Source of the DNA: Flavobacteriales bacterium
Lineage (GTDB): Bacteria; Bacteroidota; Bacteroidia; Flavobacteriales_D; Crocinitomicaceae
Reading direction: 5' to 3'
Assembly: GCA_013373595.1 (NCBI GenBank)
Contig: JABXHO010000038.1
Coordinates: forward strand, 1 to 64,000
Length of the DNA stretch: 64,000 nucleotides
Shown: piece by piece, positions 32,992 through 41,908 of the stretch
How the letters are laid out: each line of letters starts with the position of its first letter
Position numbering within the stretch: position 1 is the stretch's first letter
The notes under the pieces: generated by a model
Databases searched by the model: none
Seen by the model: the letters and a program-made list of their open reading frames with translations, nothing else
Told to the model about the DNA's origin: nothing
Position numbers and translations under genes: made by a program

Positions 32992-34862
32992 AGGTGATAT
33001 TCTCCTTCGCTAAATTTAATTTCTTCTTCGAGCATTAAGTGACGAAGGGCGCGCATAAGCATCTCTTTGCTGACGTCAAGCCGATTGATCATTACATCAA
33101 GTGACGCGGGAAGCAGAGTAGGGATTAGCTCCAGTAGTTCGTCAAAGGTGTAGTTTCCTTTGGATTGCTCCCTGCAGAAATCACAATTACCACAATTTTC
33201 ATCATCACCACCAAAATAGCTTGAAATCATACTCATTCTGCACTTGTTAGCGCGAACATATTGTATCATCGCATCCAGCTTCGATAATTCTAGATTTCTA
33301 CGATTTTCATACACATGTACATCCAATTTTAGGTAATTGTCAGGTAGACGTTCGTGTAGAAGAGTTATTTTCGGGAGAGATGTTCTGAAGTTGATGTCAA
33401 TCACTCCATACTGCTCAAGATATTCTAATTGTCGCGTTAATTCCTGAGTGCTAACCTTCAGTCGTTTGGCTAATTCGTTTTCGTGAATTGAGACGAAGCG
33501 ATCAAAAATGCCAGAATGAGAACGTGATAATAGCGTAATAAGGCTTGATACTGAATCATGTCCAACTTGAAACTTATACAAGGCAGAATTCCCAACGGCA
33601 TACTTCAAACGTGTAGGTTGAAAATTACTCTCCGAAAAATAGATGTCACCATTATTTTGAAGGAGTTTCAGCGCATGAAACACTTCAACAATGGAGAATT
33701 GGAAGGATTTGGTGAAAGCACGTAGGTCGAGCGGATAGGTTTCATTTTCTCCTGAACCAATGGCAATCTTTAAGAAATTACATACGCTCGCGTAAATCTG
33801 TTTGATTCGATCTTTCGCTGGGTATTTCGCAGCAAGTTGCTCTTGCATGGTTTGCAGATCTTTCTCTTCCCAAAAGGCAATCGCATCGGCAGCAGCGCCG
33901 TCTCTTCCTGCACGTCCTGCTTCTTGGTAATAGGCTTCTAGTGTTGTTGGGATTTCATAATGCAGCACATAGCGTACATCGGATTTGTCGATGCCCATCC
34001 CAAATGCATTTGTTGCGACCATTACTTTCAATCGACCTTTCATCCAATTTTCCAACATGTACGATCGATCCTCAGCACTAAGTCCCCCGTGATAAAAACC
34101 AGCGTTGATATTTTTCGCGCGCAGCTGACGAACAACTTCCTTTACGCTTTTTCGCGTTTGACAGTAGACAATTCCTGTATCTTGACCCCGATTTTGGCAA
34201 TAACTAATAATGGAACCGAGTTTATTCTCACTCGATCGAACGTGATAGCTCAGGTTTTCCCGTTTGAGTGAAGCCTCGTACTGACTGGGAGAATGCAGTG
34301 CAAGTAACTCAATGATATCATTTTGCGTTTTTGGAGTGGCAGACGCCGTAAATGCAGCAACTGGAACTTCGGGATGCAGTGCTCGAATCGCTGAAATTTC
34401 TTGGTATGCTGGTCGAAAATCATGTCCCCATTCCGATATACAGTGCGCTTCGTCTACAACAATTAAACTAACGGGCATTTCCTTGAAACGCTCAATGAAT
34501 AACTCCGACTTCAAGCGTTCGGGACTTGTGTACAAGAATTTTACGCCTCCGAATCGACAGTTGTCCAAAGCAATATCAATTTCGCGATAACTCATGGTGC
34601 TTGTGATCACCTGCGCCTTAATGTTGCGCGACATGAGTTGTTCAACTTGATCGTGCATCAAAGCAATGAGGGGAGAAATCACCAAGGTGAGTCCGTCTAA
34701 CGCCATGCCTGGTACCTGAAAGCAAATCGATTTTCCTCCACCTGTGGGAAGAATAGCAAGTGTATCCTGACCATAGATGATGCCATCAACGATGTCTTCC
34801 TGAAGGGGACGAAAGGAATCGTATCCCCAGTACTTCTTCAGTATTTCTCTGCTTCGCTCCAA
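32988..34862 (-). CDS. recQ: ATP-dependent DNA helicase RecQ (short form)
   Basis: 3'-5' DNA helicase of 624 aa. Motif 0 FRPLQEDIVDGIIYGQ, Walker A ILPTGGGKSICFQVP, DEAH box VVDEAHCISEWGHDFRP (with the RecQ aromatic loop), motif III AFTASATPKTQ, motif VI YYQEAGRAGRDG. The RQC zinc ligands are the four Cys in KCRMSM...ENCGNCDFC (about residues 520-545), then a winged helix. No HRDC domain is visible. It is divergent from ilvE. Confidence 0.95.
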   Translation of the reverse strand: MERSREILKKYWGYDSFRPLQEDIVDGIIYGQDTLAILPTGGGKSICFQVPGMALDGLTLVISPLIALMHDQVEQLMSRNIKAQVITSTMSYREIDIALDNCRFGGVKFLYTSPERLKSELFIERFKEMPVSLIVVDEAHCISEWGHDFRPAYQEISAIRALHPEVPVAAFTASATPKTQNDIIELLALHSPSQYEASLKRENLSYHVRSSENKLGSIISYCQNRGQDTGIVYCQTRKSVKEVVRQLRAKNINAGFYHGGLSAEDRSYMLENWMKGRLKVMVATNAFGMGIDKSDVRYVLHYEIPTTLEAYYQEAGRAGRDGAAADAIAFWEEKDLQTMQEQLAAKYPAKDRIKQIYASVCNFLKIAIGSGENETYPLDLRAFTKSFQFSIVEVFHALKLLQNNGDIYFSESNFQPTRLKYAVGNSALYKFQVGHDSVSSLITLLSRSHSGIFDRFVSIHENELAKRLKVSTQELTRQLEYLEQYGVIDINFRTSLPKITLLHERLPDNYLKLDVHVYENRRNLELSKLDAMIQYVRANKCRMSMISSYFGGDDENCGNCDFCREQSKGNYTFDELLELIPTLLPASLDVMINRLDVSKEMLMRALRHLMLEEEIKFSEGEYHL

Positions 34863-34880
34863 TTATGCTTAGGGTTTAGT

Positions 34881-34888
34881 CAAAATTA
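34881..34888 (-). promoter_or_regulatory. Predicted -7 element of recQ
   Basis: Minus strand TAATTTTG, a full TAnnTTTG match, 18 nt before the recQ ATG (34862). The nearest TTG upstream is too far (27 nt) to be a standard -33. Confidence 0.4.
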
Positions 34889-34931
34889 AACAATTTTAGC
34901 AGCTTATAATTCAGGCAATCTAGTTTACTGC

Positions 34932-34962
34932 TTTGATTTGTGTTAGATTCTACGTACTTTTG
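34932..34962 (+). promoter_or_regulatory. Predicted promoter of ilvE
   Basis: TTTG (34932-34935), 19-nt spacer, TACTTTTG (34955-34962): both boxes match the Bacteroidota consensus exactly. Predicted leader about 15 nt to the ATG at 34981. This is the best promoter in the window. Confidence 0.7.
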
Positions 34963-34980
34963 CGCTTCAGAAAGACGCCT

Positions 34981-36051
34981 ATGTTACACGATGAGCTTAC
35001 CTTAAAAATCACTCCCACAACCACTTCAAGAATTGATAGTGTTGATTGGGATAACCTACCATTCGGAAAAGTATTTTCAGACCACATGTTGGTAATGGAT
35101 TACAAAGATGGTGAGTGGCAGCAACCGGAAATCATGCCGTTTGGTAAGTTGGAATTACACCCTGCGACTTCGGCAATTCATTACGGCCAATCGATTTTTG
35201 AAGGAATGAAAGCAACCAAGGATGCAGAAGGAAATGTACTCATATTTCGTCCTGACTTGAATGCGAAACGCTTTCACGAATCATGTGAGCGCATGTGCAT
35301 GCCAACAATTCCTGAATCAATTTTTATCGATTTGATTCAAAAAACGGTTGATTTGGATCGTGCTTGGGTTCCTTCGAAAGATGGATACGCCCTTTACATT
35401 CGTCCATACATGTTCGCTACCGATGATTTCATTGGTATTAAACCTTCCGATACATACAAATTCATCATCTTCACTTGTCCTGTTGGAGCTTACTACTCTC
35501 AGCCGGTAAACGTGAAAATCGAAGAGTACTATACGCGTGCTGCCCAAGGTGGAGTTGGTCGTGCGAAAACTGCAGGAAACTACGCAGCTTCTCTTTATCC
35601 AGCAAAGTTGGCGAAAGATGAAGGTTTCGATCAATTGGTTTGGACAGATGCGAAAGAACACAAGTACATCGAGGAATCTGGAACAATGAATATTGTTTTT
35701 GAAATCGATGGAAAGTTGGTGACGCCAGCCGAAGATGCTGATACGATTCTTCGAGGGGTTACGAAACGTTCTGTAGTTGACGTAGCGAAAAGCTGGGGAA
35801 TTCCAGTTGAAGAGCGACAAGTCTCAGTGGAGGAGGTTGTTCAGGCTTTGAGAGAAGGTCGAGTGACGGATGCTTTTGGTGCAGGGACAGCGGCTACAAT
35901 CGCGCAGATCGCTAAAATTGGTTTCCGCGACGAGCTTTTTGAACTTCCAGATCCAAGCTCAAGAACTTTATCGAATAAAATCGGTGAATTCTTGAATGAC
36001 TTAAAAGCAGGAAGAATCAAGGATGAATTTGGGTGGCTACTCAAGTTCTAA
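34981..36051 (+). CDS. ilvE: Branched-chain amino acid aminotransferase
   Basis: PLP fold type IV transaminase of 356 aa for Leu, Ile and Val. The PLP lysine (about residue 196) is in GGVGRAKTAGNYAASLYPAK; other family blocks are HPATSAIHYGQSIFEGMKAT, EESGTMNIVFEIDG and GRVTDAFGAGTAATI. Length and motifs fit the BCAT2/eukaryote-like group (about 350-360 aa). ATG 34981 is used: an in-frame ORF extension upstream covers the promoter. It is monocistronic as far as can be seen. Confidence 0.93.
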   Translation: MLHDELTLKITPTTTSRIDSVDWDNLPFGKVFSDHMLVMDYKDGEWQQPEIMPFGKLELHPATSAIHYGQSIFEGMKATKDAEGNVLIFRPDLNAKRFHESCERMCMPTIPESIFIDLIQKTVDLDRAWVPSKDGYALYIRPYMFATDDFIGIKPSDTYKFIIFTCPVGAYYSQPVNVKIEEYYTRAAQGGVGRAKTAGNYAASLYPAKLAKDEGFDQLVWTDAKEHKYIEESGTMNIVFEIDGKLVTPAEDADTILRGVTKRSVVDVAKSWGIPVEERQVSVEEVVQALREGRVTDAFGAGTAATIAQIAKIGFRDELFELPDPSSRTLSNKIGEFLNDLKAGRIKDEFGWLLKF

Positions 36052-36198
36052 TTCCTACACGATTTCTTACTCCAAATTTCGGTTTTTAATGCAATTTGAA
36101 TGATTGTGTTATACGACGAAATGCGTCTTTAATTTTATTCAATTTTCATTGTGAAAAGCTTTTTATGCGATTCATGAATCATCATTGATCAATATGTT

Positions 36199-36206
36199 TA
36201 TATTTG
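36199..36206 (+). promoter_or_regulatory. Predicted -7 element of the response regulator gene
   Basis: TATATTTG, full match, 25 nt before the ATG at 36231. The -33 region is A/T-rich with no clean TTTG at standard distance. The rest of 36052-36198 is A/T-rich and shows nothing else I can name. Confidence 0.45.
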
Positions 36207-36230
36207 TATTATCTAAAATGATTCTAAATA

Positions 36231-36911
36231 ATGAAGATTGTTCTCGCAGATAGTAATGAGCTAGTACGTTTGGGAATACGTTCTGCGTTGAAAAATGATC
36301 TCGAAGTAGAATTAGTAGGGGAGGCGACCAACAGTAAAGACTTAATTGAACTAGTCAAGAGTTTTGAAACAGATGTCGTAGTAGTAGATTATACTGCCGA
36401 CGGTTTCTCTATTGATGTGGTTGTTGAATTACGAGGGCTTCGAAAGGGAGTCAATATTCTGGCAATTACACCTGAACAATCGGCGCAAACTGTCGTAGAT
36501 GCTCTGAGATCTGGCGTGATGAGCTATGTGAAAAAGGATTGTTCCATCGCAGAGATCGTTGATGCCGTTCGTGAAACAGGAAAAGGAAGTAAATTCTTTT
36601 GCGGTCAAATCCTCGAAACCATTCAAGTAGCAAATTTAGATGTAGATGATATCGATTTCGAAGCGTTTTCGTGCGAACCTGTCGTGTTGTCTGAACGAGA
36701 ATCTGAAATTATCGTCTTGATTGCAGAGGGACACACCAACTCTCAAATTGCCGATATGCTATTTTTGAGCAATCATACGGTTGGTACACACCGAAAAAAC
36801 ATCATGGCGAAGCTCGGTGTACGCAATACAGCAGGGATTGTGATGTATGCGGTGAAAACAAACTTAATCTCTCCCAATAAGTTTCTCTTTGCTGGAGACA
36901 CGGGAGCCTAA
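36231..36911 (+). CDS. NarL/LuxR-type response regulator (orphan)
   Basis: 226-aa two-domain regulator. Receiver (residues 1-120): acidic start is reduced (LADSNELVRLGI, one Asp where two acids are usual), phospho-Asp in VVVVDYTADG (about residue 54), Thr in LAITPEQS and Lys in SYVKKDCS are kept. LuxR HTH (about 155-210): LSERESEIIVLIAEGHTNSQ, then IADMLFLSNHTVGTHRKNIM. No sensor kinase gene adjoins it. The TPR/sigma operon begins about 75 nt downstream on the same strand. The missing acid could weaken Mg binding and phosphorylation. Confidence 0.88.
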   Translation: MKIVLADSNELVRLGIRSALKNDLEVELVGEATNSKDLIELVKSFETDVVVVDYTADGFSIDVVVELRGLRKGVNILAITPEQSAQTVVDALRSGVMSYVKKDCSIAEIVDAVRETGKGSKFFCGQILETIQVANLDVDDIDFEAFSCEPVVLSERESEIIVLIAEGHTNSQIADMLFLSNHTVGTHRKNIMAKLGVRNTAGIVMYAVKTNLISPNKFLFAGDTGA

Positions 36912-36987
36912 CTTTTTCTCAAAAAAAATGTAAATTGAGTGAACCTTACTTGAAGTGAGGTGTACTAGAATGCAAATCCGTGAAATT

Positions 36988-38307
36988 ATGCGCGTAGTAT
37001 TATACATATTTATGATTGTATCCTCAGGGACGCTTTTCGGACAGCAAGTAAATGAAAACCTGAATAATACAACGAACTCGCCAGCAACAAATACCAATGT
37101 TTCTCCAACAATTACCTTGGAAGAATCTGTAGTGATTGATTCAACAGCGAATGAAATGGTGCCTCAAACAACGGAGGATCTTGAATCAATTCAGGTGAAG
37201 AAAGCTCCTGGGGCAAAAAGGTTCCGTTTCAATGGAAAAAGTAAAATGCAAGATGCAGCTCCAGCGTCACCCGCGAAGGATATTGAAGTGAAGGAAAAAG
37301 AAACCTTGTACGATGAAGGTTATGGGGCGTCTTCCGTCGAATCGAGCAAATCATTGAAGATGCAAAGTGTGTCGGTTGAATTTTCAAACTCGTACTCTTC
37401 CTCAGATTTACAACGGACAAGTCGATCTCCTTCAGATTTGCAACAACTGCAAATGGACCAAGCGGTCAATTATTTTGAAGTGAATGCTCCAGGATCGTTT
37501 GAATCACACTATTTCAAATACGTTGCAGGGAACTATAACACAGATTTATATCCTGACTTGAAAGCGGCAGAGCAGCTTCGACCTCAAAACTCAGACGTTC
37601 ATGTTCAAATGGCAGGTTATTTCATGATCGAAAATGATGTGGATTCTGCATTGATATACATGAATAAATTGAAAGAGTCCAATCGATTAACGTCGGATGT
37701 GGTTGCGTATGCAGGAGATATTTTGCGCTCTGCTCCAGAGAATGGCACGTTGATAACACACGGATTTGATGATAGCTATGGAAGCTACTACGCTCAAAAT
37801 AGCGATGGAGTTCGGTCTGATGTTACACTTGTTTCGCTCGATTTCCTCCAAAGTGATACCTATCAAGAAGAACTCGAAGCGAAGGGATTTGAATTGCCAA
37901 AATCAGATGTTGTAGATGTTGATTACCTCACGGAGTTTTGTGTTCTCAATGTCGATAAAAACTTGAGTATCTCAATGACCACTCCGAAGGAGTATTTTCA
38001 AGCGATTCAAGACAAGCTGTACGTAGCAGGGTTGGTCTTCGAATACCACGAAGATGACTTCAATAATTTCCAACGAAATGATTTTTTATGGAATAATTCT
38101 ATGAAAAAGACGGTCATTACGCATCCTACTGACGAGAAGGCGAAACAATTATCCGCCAATTACTTACCCATGCTTTTACATTTGCGAAGGGCATATCGGG
38201 CAACGGGTGATAATGAGAAATTAAATGAAGTCGACGAGGTGAGCGACCATATTGGCGTCCAATGTCGAAAATACGAACAAGTACAAAAGGTGAAATCGAG
38301 CTATTAA
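36988..38307 (+). CDS. Secreted TPR-like protein of unknown function, first gene of sigma operon
   Basis: Not assigned. 439 aa: signal peptide MRVVLYIFMIVSSGTLFGQ, a long Ser/Thr/Glu-rich disordered region (to about residue 150), then a helical repeat region (QMDQAVNYFEVNAPGSFESH ... DSALIYMNKLKESN) and a domain with LITHGFDDSYGSYYAQNSDG / VRSDVTLVSLDFLQ. That motif resembles the ITNGDNDTYP...EG(I/V)R.DV signature seen in the soluble tail of DUF2723-type proteins. An ATG 6 codons upstream (36970) is an alternative start. The sigma factor gene begins on the next base after its stop. Confidence 0.6.
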   Translation: MRVVLYIFMIVSSGTLFGQQVNENLNNTTNSPATNTNVSPTITLEESVVIDSTANEMVPQTTEDLESIQVKKAPGAKRFRFNGKSKMQDAAPASPAKDIEVKEKETLYDEGYGASSVESSKSLKMQSVSVEFSNSYSSSDLQRTSRSPSDLQQLQMDQAVNYFEVNAPGSFESHYFKYVAGNYNTDLYPDLKAAEQLRPQNSDVHVQMAGYFMIENDVDSALIYMNKLKESNRLTSDVVAYAGDILRSAPENGTLITHGFDDSYGSYYAQNSDGVRSDVTLVSLDFLQSDTYQEELEAKGFELPKSDVVDVDYLTEFCVLNVDKNLSISMTTPKEYFQAIQDKLYVAGLVFEYHEDDFNNFQRNDFLWNNSMKKTVITHPTDEKAKQLSANYLPMLLHLRRAYRATGDNEKLNEVDEVSDHIGVQCRKYEQVQKVKSSY

Positions 38308-38898
38308 ATGCGGTTGATTCGACCACAATATAAAACGCTATCGGATGAAGATTTGATGATCGCGGTTGGAAAAGGAGACCAGCGCGCTTTCGATGAAATC
38401 TATCATCGCTATTCAGGTCCTCTCTTGGGCTACTTCATGCGCATGCTCTGGAAAGACAGAGAAAAGGCTGAAGATTTCATGCATGATATTTTCGCGAAAA
38501 TTGTACGAAAGCCAGAGTTGTTTGATCCTTCCAGAAAGTTCAAGACGTGGTTGTATTCCGTTGCCAACAATATGTGTAAGAACGAGTACAAAAAGCAAGA
38601 AGTACGTAAGAATACTTCCAATGGTTTGGATGAACACTACGCGATTGGAGATTCGAACACAGATGTATTTTCGGATGTGCAAGATCGGTTTTTCAAGGAA
38701 GAATTCGACCGCTGTTTGGATGCTCTCGATCAAAAGCACAGCGAGGTGTTCAAATTGAGGCACATTGAAGGACTTTCAATTAAAGAAATTGCGGAAGTGC
38801 TGGAGATTAGCGACGGTACGGTGAAATCAAGATTATTCTACGCCACCAAATACCTCGCGGAAAGTTTAAAAGAATTTAATCCTGTAATAAATAGATGA
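38308..38898 (+). CDS. ECF-type RNA polymerase sigma factor
   Basis: 196-aa sigma-70 family (ECF) factor. Region 2 (residues 15-85): GDQRAFDEIYHRYSGPLLGY, KAEDFMHDIFAKIVRKPELF, FKTWLYSVANNMCKNEYKK. Region 4 (about 130-185): LDALDQKHSEVFKLRHIEGL, SIKEIAEVLEISDGTVKSRL. Start ATG abuts the stop of the upstream TPR-like gene (TAAATG). The next gene, 1 nt after its stop, is a membrane protein in the position of an anti-sigma factor. Confidence 0.93.
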   Translation: MRLIRPQYKTLSDEDLMIAVGKGDQRAFDEIYHRYSGPLLGYFMRMLWKDREKAEDFMHDIFAKIVRKPELFDPSRKFKTWLYSVANNMCKNEYKKQEVRKNTSNGLDEHYAIGDSNTDVFSDVQDRFFKEEFDRCLDALDQKHSEVFKLRHIEGLSIKEIAEVLEISDGTVKSRLFYATKYLAESLKEFNPVINR

Positions 38899-38899
38899 T

Positions 38900-39691
38900 A
38901 TGGAAAGGGATGTAATGGATATTGTGAAAGAGAAGGAATTCATCGAGTTGACAGCTGAAGATCGCGCTGAATTGGGCGAACTATGTGCTTCTGAGGATGA
39001 ATACAACCAGATCAAAAGTATGTTTGTTGGGATGAGCACCATGGATTGGTCGAATCCTACTCCAAAGGCGGAAACAAAAGCAAGCTTGGATGCATTATTT
39101 GCTCAAACACATCCGAAAGCAGCTCCCATTTGGTACAATGCACCATTGGCAGTCCTTGTGCCAAAAGGAAAACCATTTTACCGTCAACCCTTGGTCCAAG
39201 TTGCGGCCGTTGGTTTGTTGATGTTATTGGCATACCCATTCATCAATTCAACTTCGTTGGAAACAAAATCGGATCAAATTGCTGCTGTGGAGGACGAAAT
39301 GACTACTTCAGAAAGTGAACCGACCGAAACAAAAAATGAGATAAGTGAAGAGGATGTTTTGGTAGAGACGACTTCACAGAATCAAGCGAAGGTGGAGGAA
39401 GACGAAAAGGTTGAGATGCCAATTCCTGCCGCTCCACCTAGTCCAAGACCGCTTTCGGCGAGTTCAACCCTTCCGAAAGATGTTTCAGGAATGAATTTCT
39501 CTGGTGTGGTGGGGGAAACATTGGAAGAAGTAGAGCTGATTCGAGGAAGTGCATGGAGTACTTCTGTAGCGTCTTCAACTCCAGTTTCTACGCATCCGGA
39601 TGGTGTGTTCATTGGAGATAACAAAGAAGTTTTCTCTGTGCCTGCGAGTCAAGAACCTGAAGTATTCGACTTGTTAACGGCAACGTTCTAA
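38900..39691 (+). CDS. Membrane protein in anti-sigma position
   Basis: 263 aa. N-terminal cytoplasmic region of about 90 residues (MERDVMDIVKEKEFIELTAE, charged, helical), one transmembrane helix at about residues 96-113 (VQVAAVGLLMLLAYPFI), and an extracytoplasmic, Glu/Thr/Pro/Ser-rich disordered region (including PIPAAPPSPRPLSASSTLP) ending with a short VFDLLTATF. Topology and position one base after the ECF sigma gene suggest an anti-sigma factor, but no canonical ZAS Cys/His motif is present, so this is inference. Confidence 0.6.
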   Translation: MERDVMDIVKEKEFIELTAEDRAELGELCASEDEYNQIKSMFVGMSTMDWSNPTPKAETKASLDALFAQTHPKAAPIWYNAPLAVLVPKGKPFYRQPLVQVAAVGLLMLLAYPFINSTSLETKSDQIAAVEDEMTTSESEPTETKNEISEEDVLVETTSQNQAKVEEDEKVEMPIPAAPPSPRPLSASSTLPKDVSGMNFSGVVGETLEEVELIRGSAWSTSVASSTPVSTHPDGVFIGDNKEVFSVPASQEPEVFDLLTATF

Positions 39692-39726
39692 TCGAAGCAG
39701 TTTGTAATCTAAGTCTTAGACGCTTA

Positions 39727-41484
39727 CTATTGATTCAAAACTTTTTGTAAAAAGACATGCTCTCCGTTTTGCACTCTCACGAGAAGTAATCCTTTCGGTA
39801 AAGTGCTTAGATCAACACGATCATTTTCCGTTAACACCGAATTATTTAAAATCAAAACGCCTAGACTGTTGTATACGGAAATGGAAAATTCGTTCGGAAT
39901 TCCTTTCACGTAGAAATAAGTGGAAGAAGGATTGGGGTAGATGGAAATTGCCTCGCTTTCGTCGATAAGTTCAGTCGCTGCGTATGAAGACGAGCAAATA
40001 TTCGTGAATAACATCCCGTTGTGAAAGCGATCATACGCAGGAATTGATTTCGATCCCATAACATTTGGTGAGCCAATTCCAGCCCATTCTGAATTGGCCA
40101 GAAAATCAGGTTTTTGAGCGTAAGCATAACTTACATCTGGAAGGAGTTCTGTCCCCGAAGGATGAATAATTCCTTTGTTGTTGTTCCCGTGGATGAAATG
40201 TCCAGAGCCTAAAATGGTATAATTCACCAAACTGTATGGAAAGGAAGAATTGGTGACTTCATTTCCGAGGAAATTTTGATCCGGTGAATTGTTCGAACTG
40301 AAAAAAATGCCATATCCTTCCGAGCGATTCCGAAACATGGTGTTGAACGGACCATTTGGTCCATGCGAATTGTCGATTACGATATTTTGACAAATGTTCT
40401 GTTCAAAAAGGTTTGCATAGGTATAGTTTCCATGAAGGACGATATCTCCAGCGGAATTACTCGGTGTTGATTCCCAGTAGGGATCAAGCGAATAGTTGTA
40501 CGCGAATACATTCCCATTGGCGCCGGCCTGAACGATCATTGAATGGCGTAGATGCTCGAAAATGTTGTTTTCTACCAAACATTCATTTGTTGTAATATGA
40601 AGCATAACCCCATATGCGCGTCCATTTCCTCCATATTCAAAGGCATGATGAAAATAGGAATTCGATACGTGAATGTTGGAAGATCGTCGAGCTTGAACAT
40701 GACTAAAGGTGCAGTTTTCCGATTCGATTCCGTTTACCCAACAATTGACAGTGTAGGAGAAATAGACATTGCTAGTTTGAGAGGGAGCGGTGTTGTCAAT
40801 TCGGTGGATTTTCAAGCACTCAATTCCCACGTTTTTAGCAGGGGACATACGAACAATGTAAGGCAGTTGGGCGGTGTGATAATCCATACGTAGTGGTGAC
40901 TTCAGAACCAATTTGTCGTTTTCGATGGCAAGAATCTGAACAACTTGGCCTACTGTTTTGTAAGCCCATGATGACGTAACAAGACTGCTATCATTCAGCA
41001 AAACTCGAACCCAGTCTCCAGGAGCGAAGATGGAGGGATCGTCCACAACGATAAAGTCATTGTCTTTCCATGCGTCGTTAATAATGGATGTAGTTGAGCC
41101 ATTGTCATTATCTCCTTGAATGTCAAAAGAGTGTCCAGAACCATCGAGATCAAAGTGAAAGGTAGTCGATTCTGCACCTGCACCGCGAATAACAATATTG
41201 TTGGGGAGATGAATTGTTTGTTCAAAGAGAAAATCTCCTTCCGGAAACGTTAAAATCGTTCCTTGATCACCAACTTCATTCAGAACACTGTCCAGTAAAA
41301 GGTCATTCGAGATGATTCCATTGTCATTAAGCCCCAGTAATTGCATGTCGATTTCCACGAAGCCGATTGTGGACGTGTCTTTTAATCCCGCTAATTTCCA
41401 ATCGACACTTCGATTTGTAGGAAGAGTTTGAGATTGACAGATAAAGGGAACCTGTAGAATGAGTAAGTAGATGATAGTGCGCAC
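39727..41484 (-). CDS. Secreted parallel beta-helix protein with T9SS type A tail
   Basis: 585 aa. Signal peptide MRTIIYLLILQVPFICQSQ, then an N-terminal capping region like pectate-lyase/glycosyl-hydrolase-28 type proteins (LTFPEGDFLFEQTIHLPNNI, VIRGAGAESTTFHFD), a right-handed beta-helix (about 150-430; turns such as ENCTFSHVQARRSSNIHVSN, NNIFEHLRHSMIVQAG), and a T9SS sorting domain (ISIYPNPSSTYFYVKGIPNE ... LPKGLLLVRV ... FLQKVLNQ). Probably a polysaccharide-active or -binding protein at the cell surface; catalytic residues cannot be fixed by eye. Confidence 0.82.
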   Translation of the reverse strand: MRTIIYLLILQVPFICQSQTLPTNRSVDWKLAGLKDTSTIGFVEIDMQLLGLNDNGIISNDLLLDSVLNEVGDQGTILTFPEGDFLFEQTIHLPNNIVIRGAGAESTTFHFDLDGSGHSFDIQGDNDNGSTTSIINDAWKDNDFIVVDDPSIFAPGDWVRVLLNDSSLVTSSWAYKTVGQVVQILAIENDKLVLKSPLRMDYHTAQLPYIVRMSPAKNVGIECLKIHRIDNTAPSQTSNVYFSYTVNCWVNGIESENCTFSHVQARRSSNIHVSNSYFHHAFEYGGNGRAYGVMLHITTNECLVENNIFEHLRHSMIVQAGANGNVFAYNYSLDPYWESTPSNSAGDIVLHGNYTYANLFEQNICQNIVIDNSHGPNGPFNTMFRNRSEGYGIFFSSNNSPDQNFLGNEVTNSSFPYSLVNYTILGSGHFIHGNNNKGIIHPSGTELLPDVSYAYAQKPDFLANSEWAGIGSPNVMGSKSIPAYDRFHNGMLFTNICSSSYAATELIDESEAISIYPNPSSTYFYVKGIPNEFSISVYNSLGVLILNNSVLTENDRVDLSTLPKGLLLVRVQNGEHVFLQKVLNQ

Positions 41485-41543
41485 TGAATAATGATTAGGT
41501 TGTCACGCCGAAATTACGAAAAAAGTGTCAGCAGAGATACTGA

Positions 41544-41858
41544 AAACGCTACACTTTAGTATTGTTCAAGGTCTATCATCCGGAATGGACGGATGCCACA
41601 GGAGAATTGGACATGGCAATCGATAAGGAACACAAAAAAGTATTGGCCGTAGCCATTGCAAACCAGTCCCTAAAAGTAATGGCCGAATCATTTGAAGCGG
41701 GAGACCATGATCGGGCAGAAGCGGTAATTCGCGAGTCGATGGAACAGATTAATCAGCTTTTCCCAAATGCTAAATCGGAGGAATTGTTGGCAGTAATGAA
41801 ACGGTTAACGGAATACGTCGAAGCGTTTGAGACGTTGAAATCGATCAAGCAGTATTAG
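41544..41858 (+). pseudogene. Possible C-terminal remnant of a von Willebrand A-domain protein
   Basis: The frame is open after a stop at 41541-41543, with no ATG until 41613 (a TTG at 41562 is the first start-like codon). The product reads like the C-terminal part of vWA (Ca-activated chloride channel-like) proteins: a beta strand VLFKVYHPEWTDATGELDMA and a helical hairpin KVLAVAIANQSLKVMAESFE, then AGDHDRAEAVIRESMEQINQ and LLAVMKRLTEYVEAFETL. No signal, no vWA fold and no promoter are seen upstream (41485-41543). It could also be a small real gene starting at 41613 (81 aa). Family assignment is by memory of pattern, moderate at best. Confidence 0.4.
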
Positions 41859-41908
41859 CGATCTTCTTTGGGATGTGAATAGAGAAGTCGAGTTGCTTGT
41901 GGCGGAAA

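Noticed and set aside
35317-35820. 167-codon minus-strand ORF opposite ilvE
   Set aside because: Antisense to a conserved aminotransferase, no promoter or family features.
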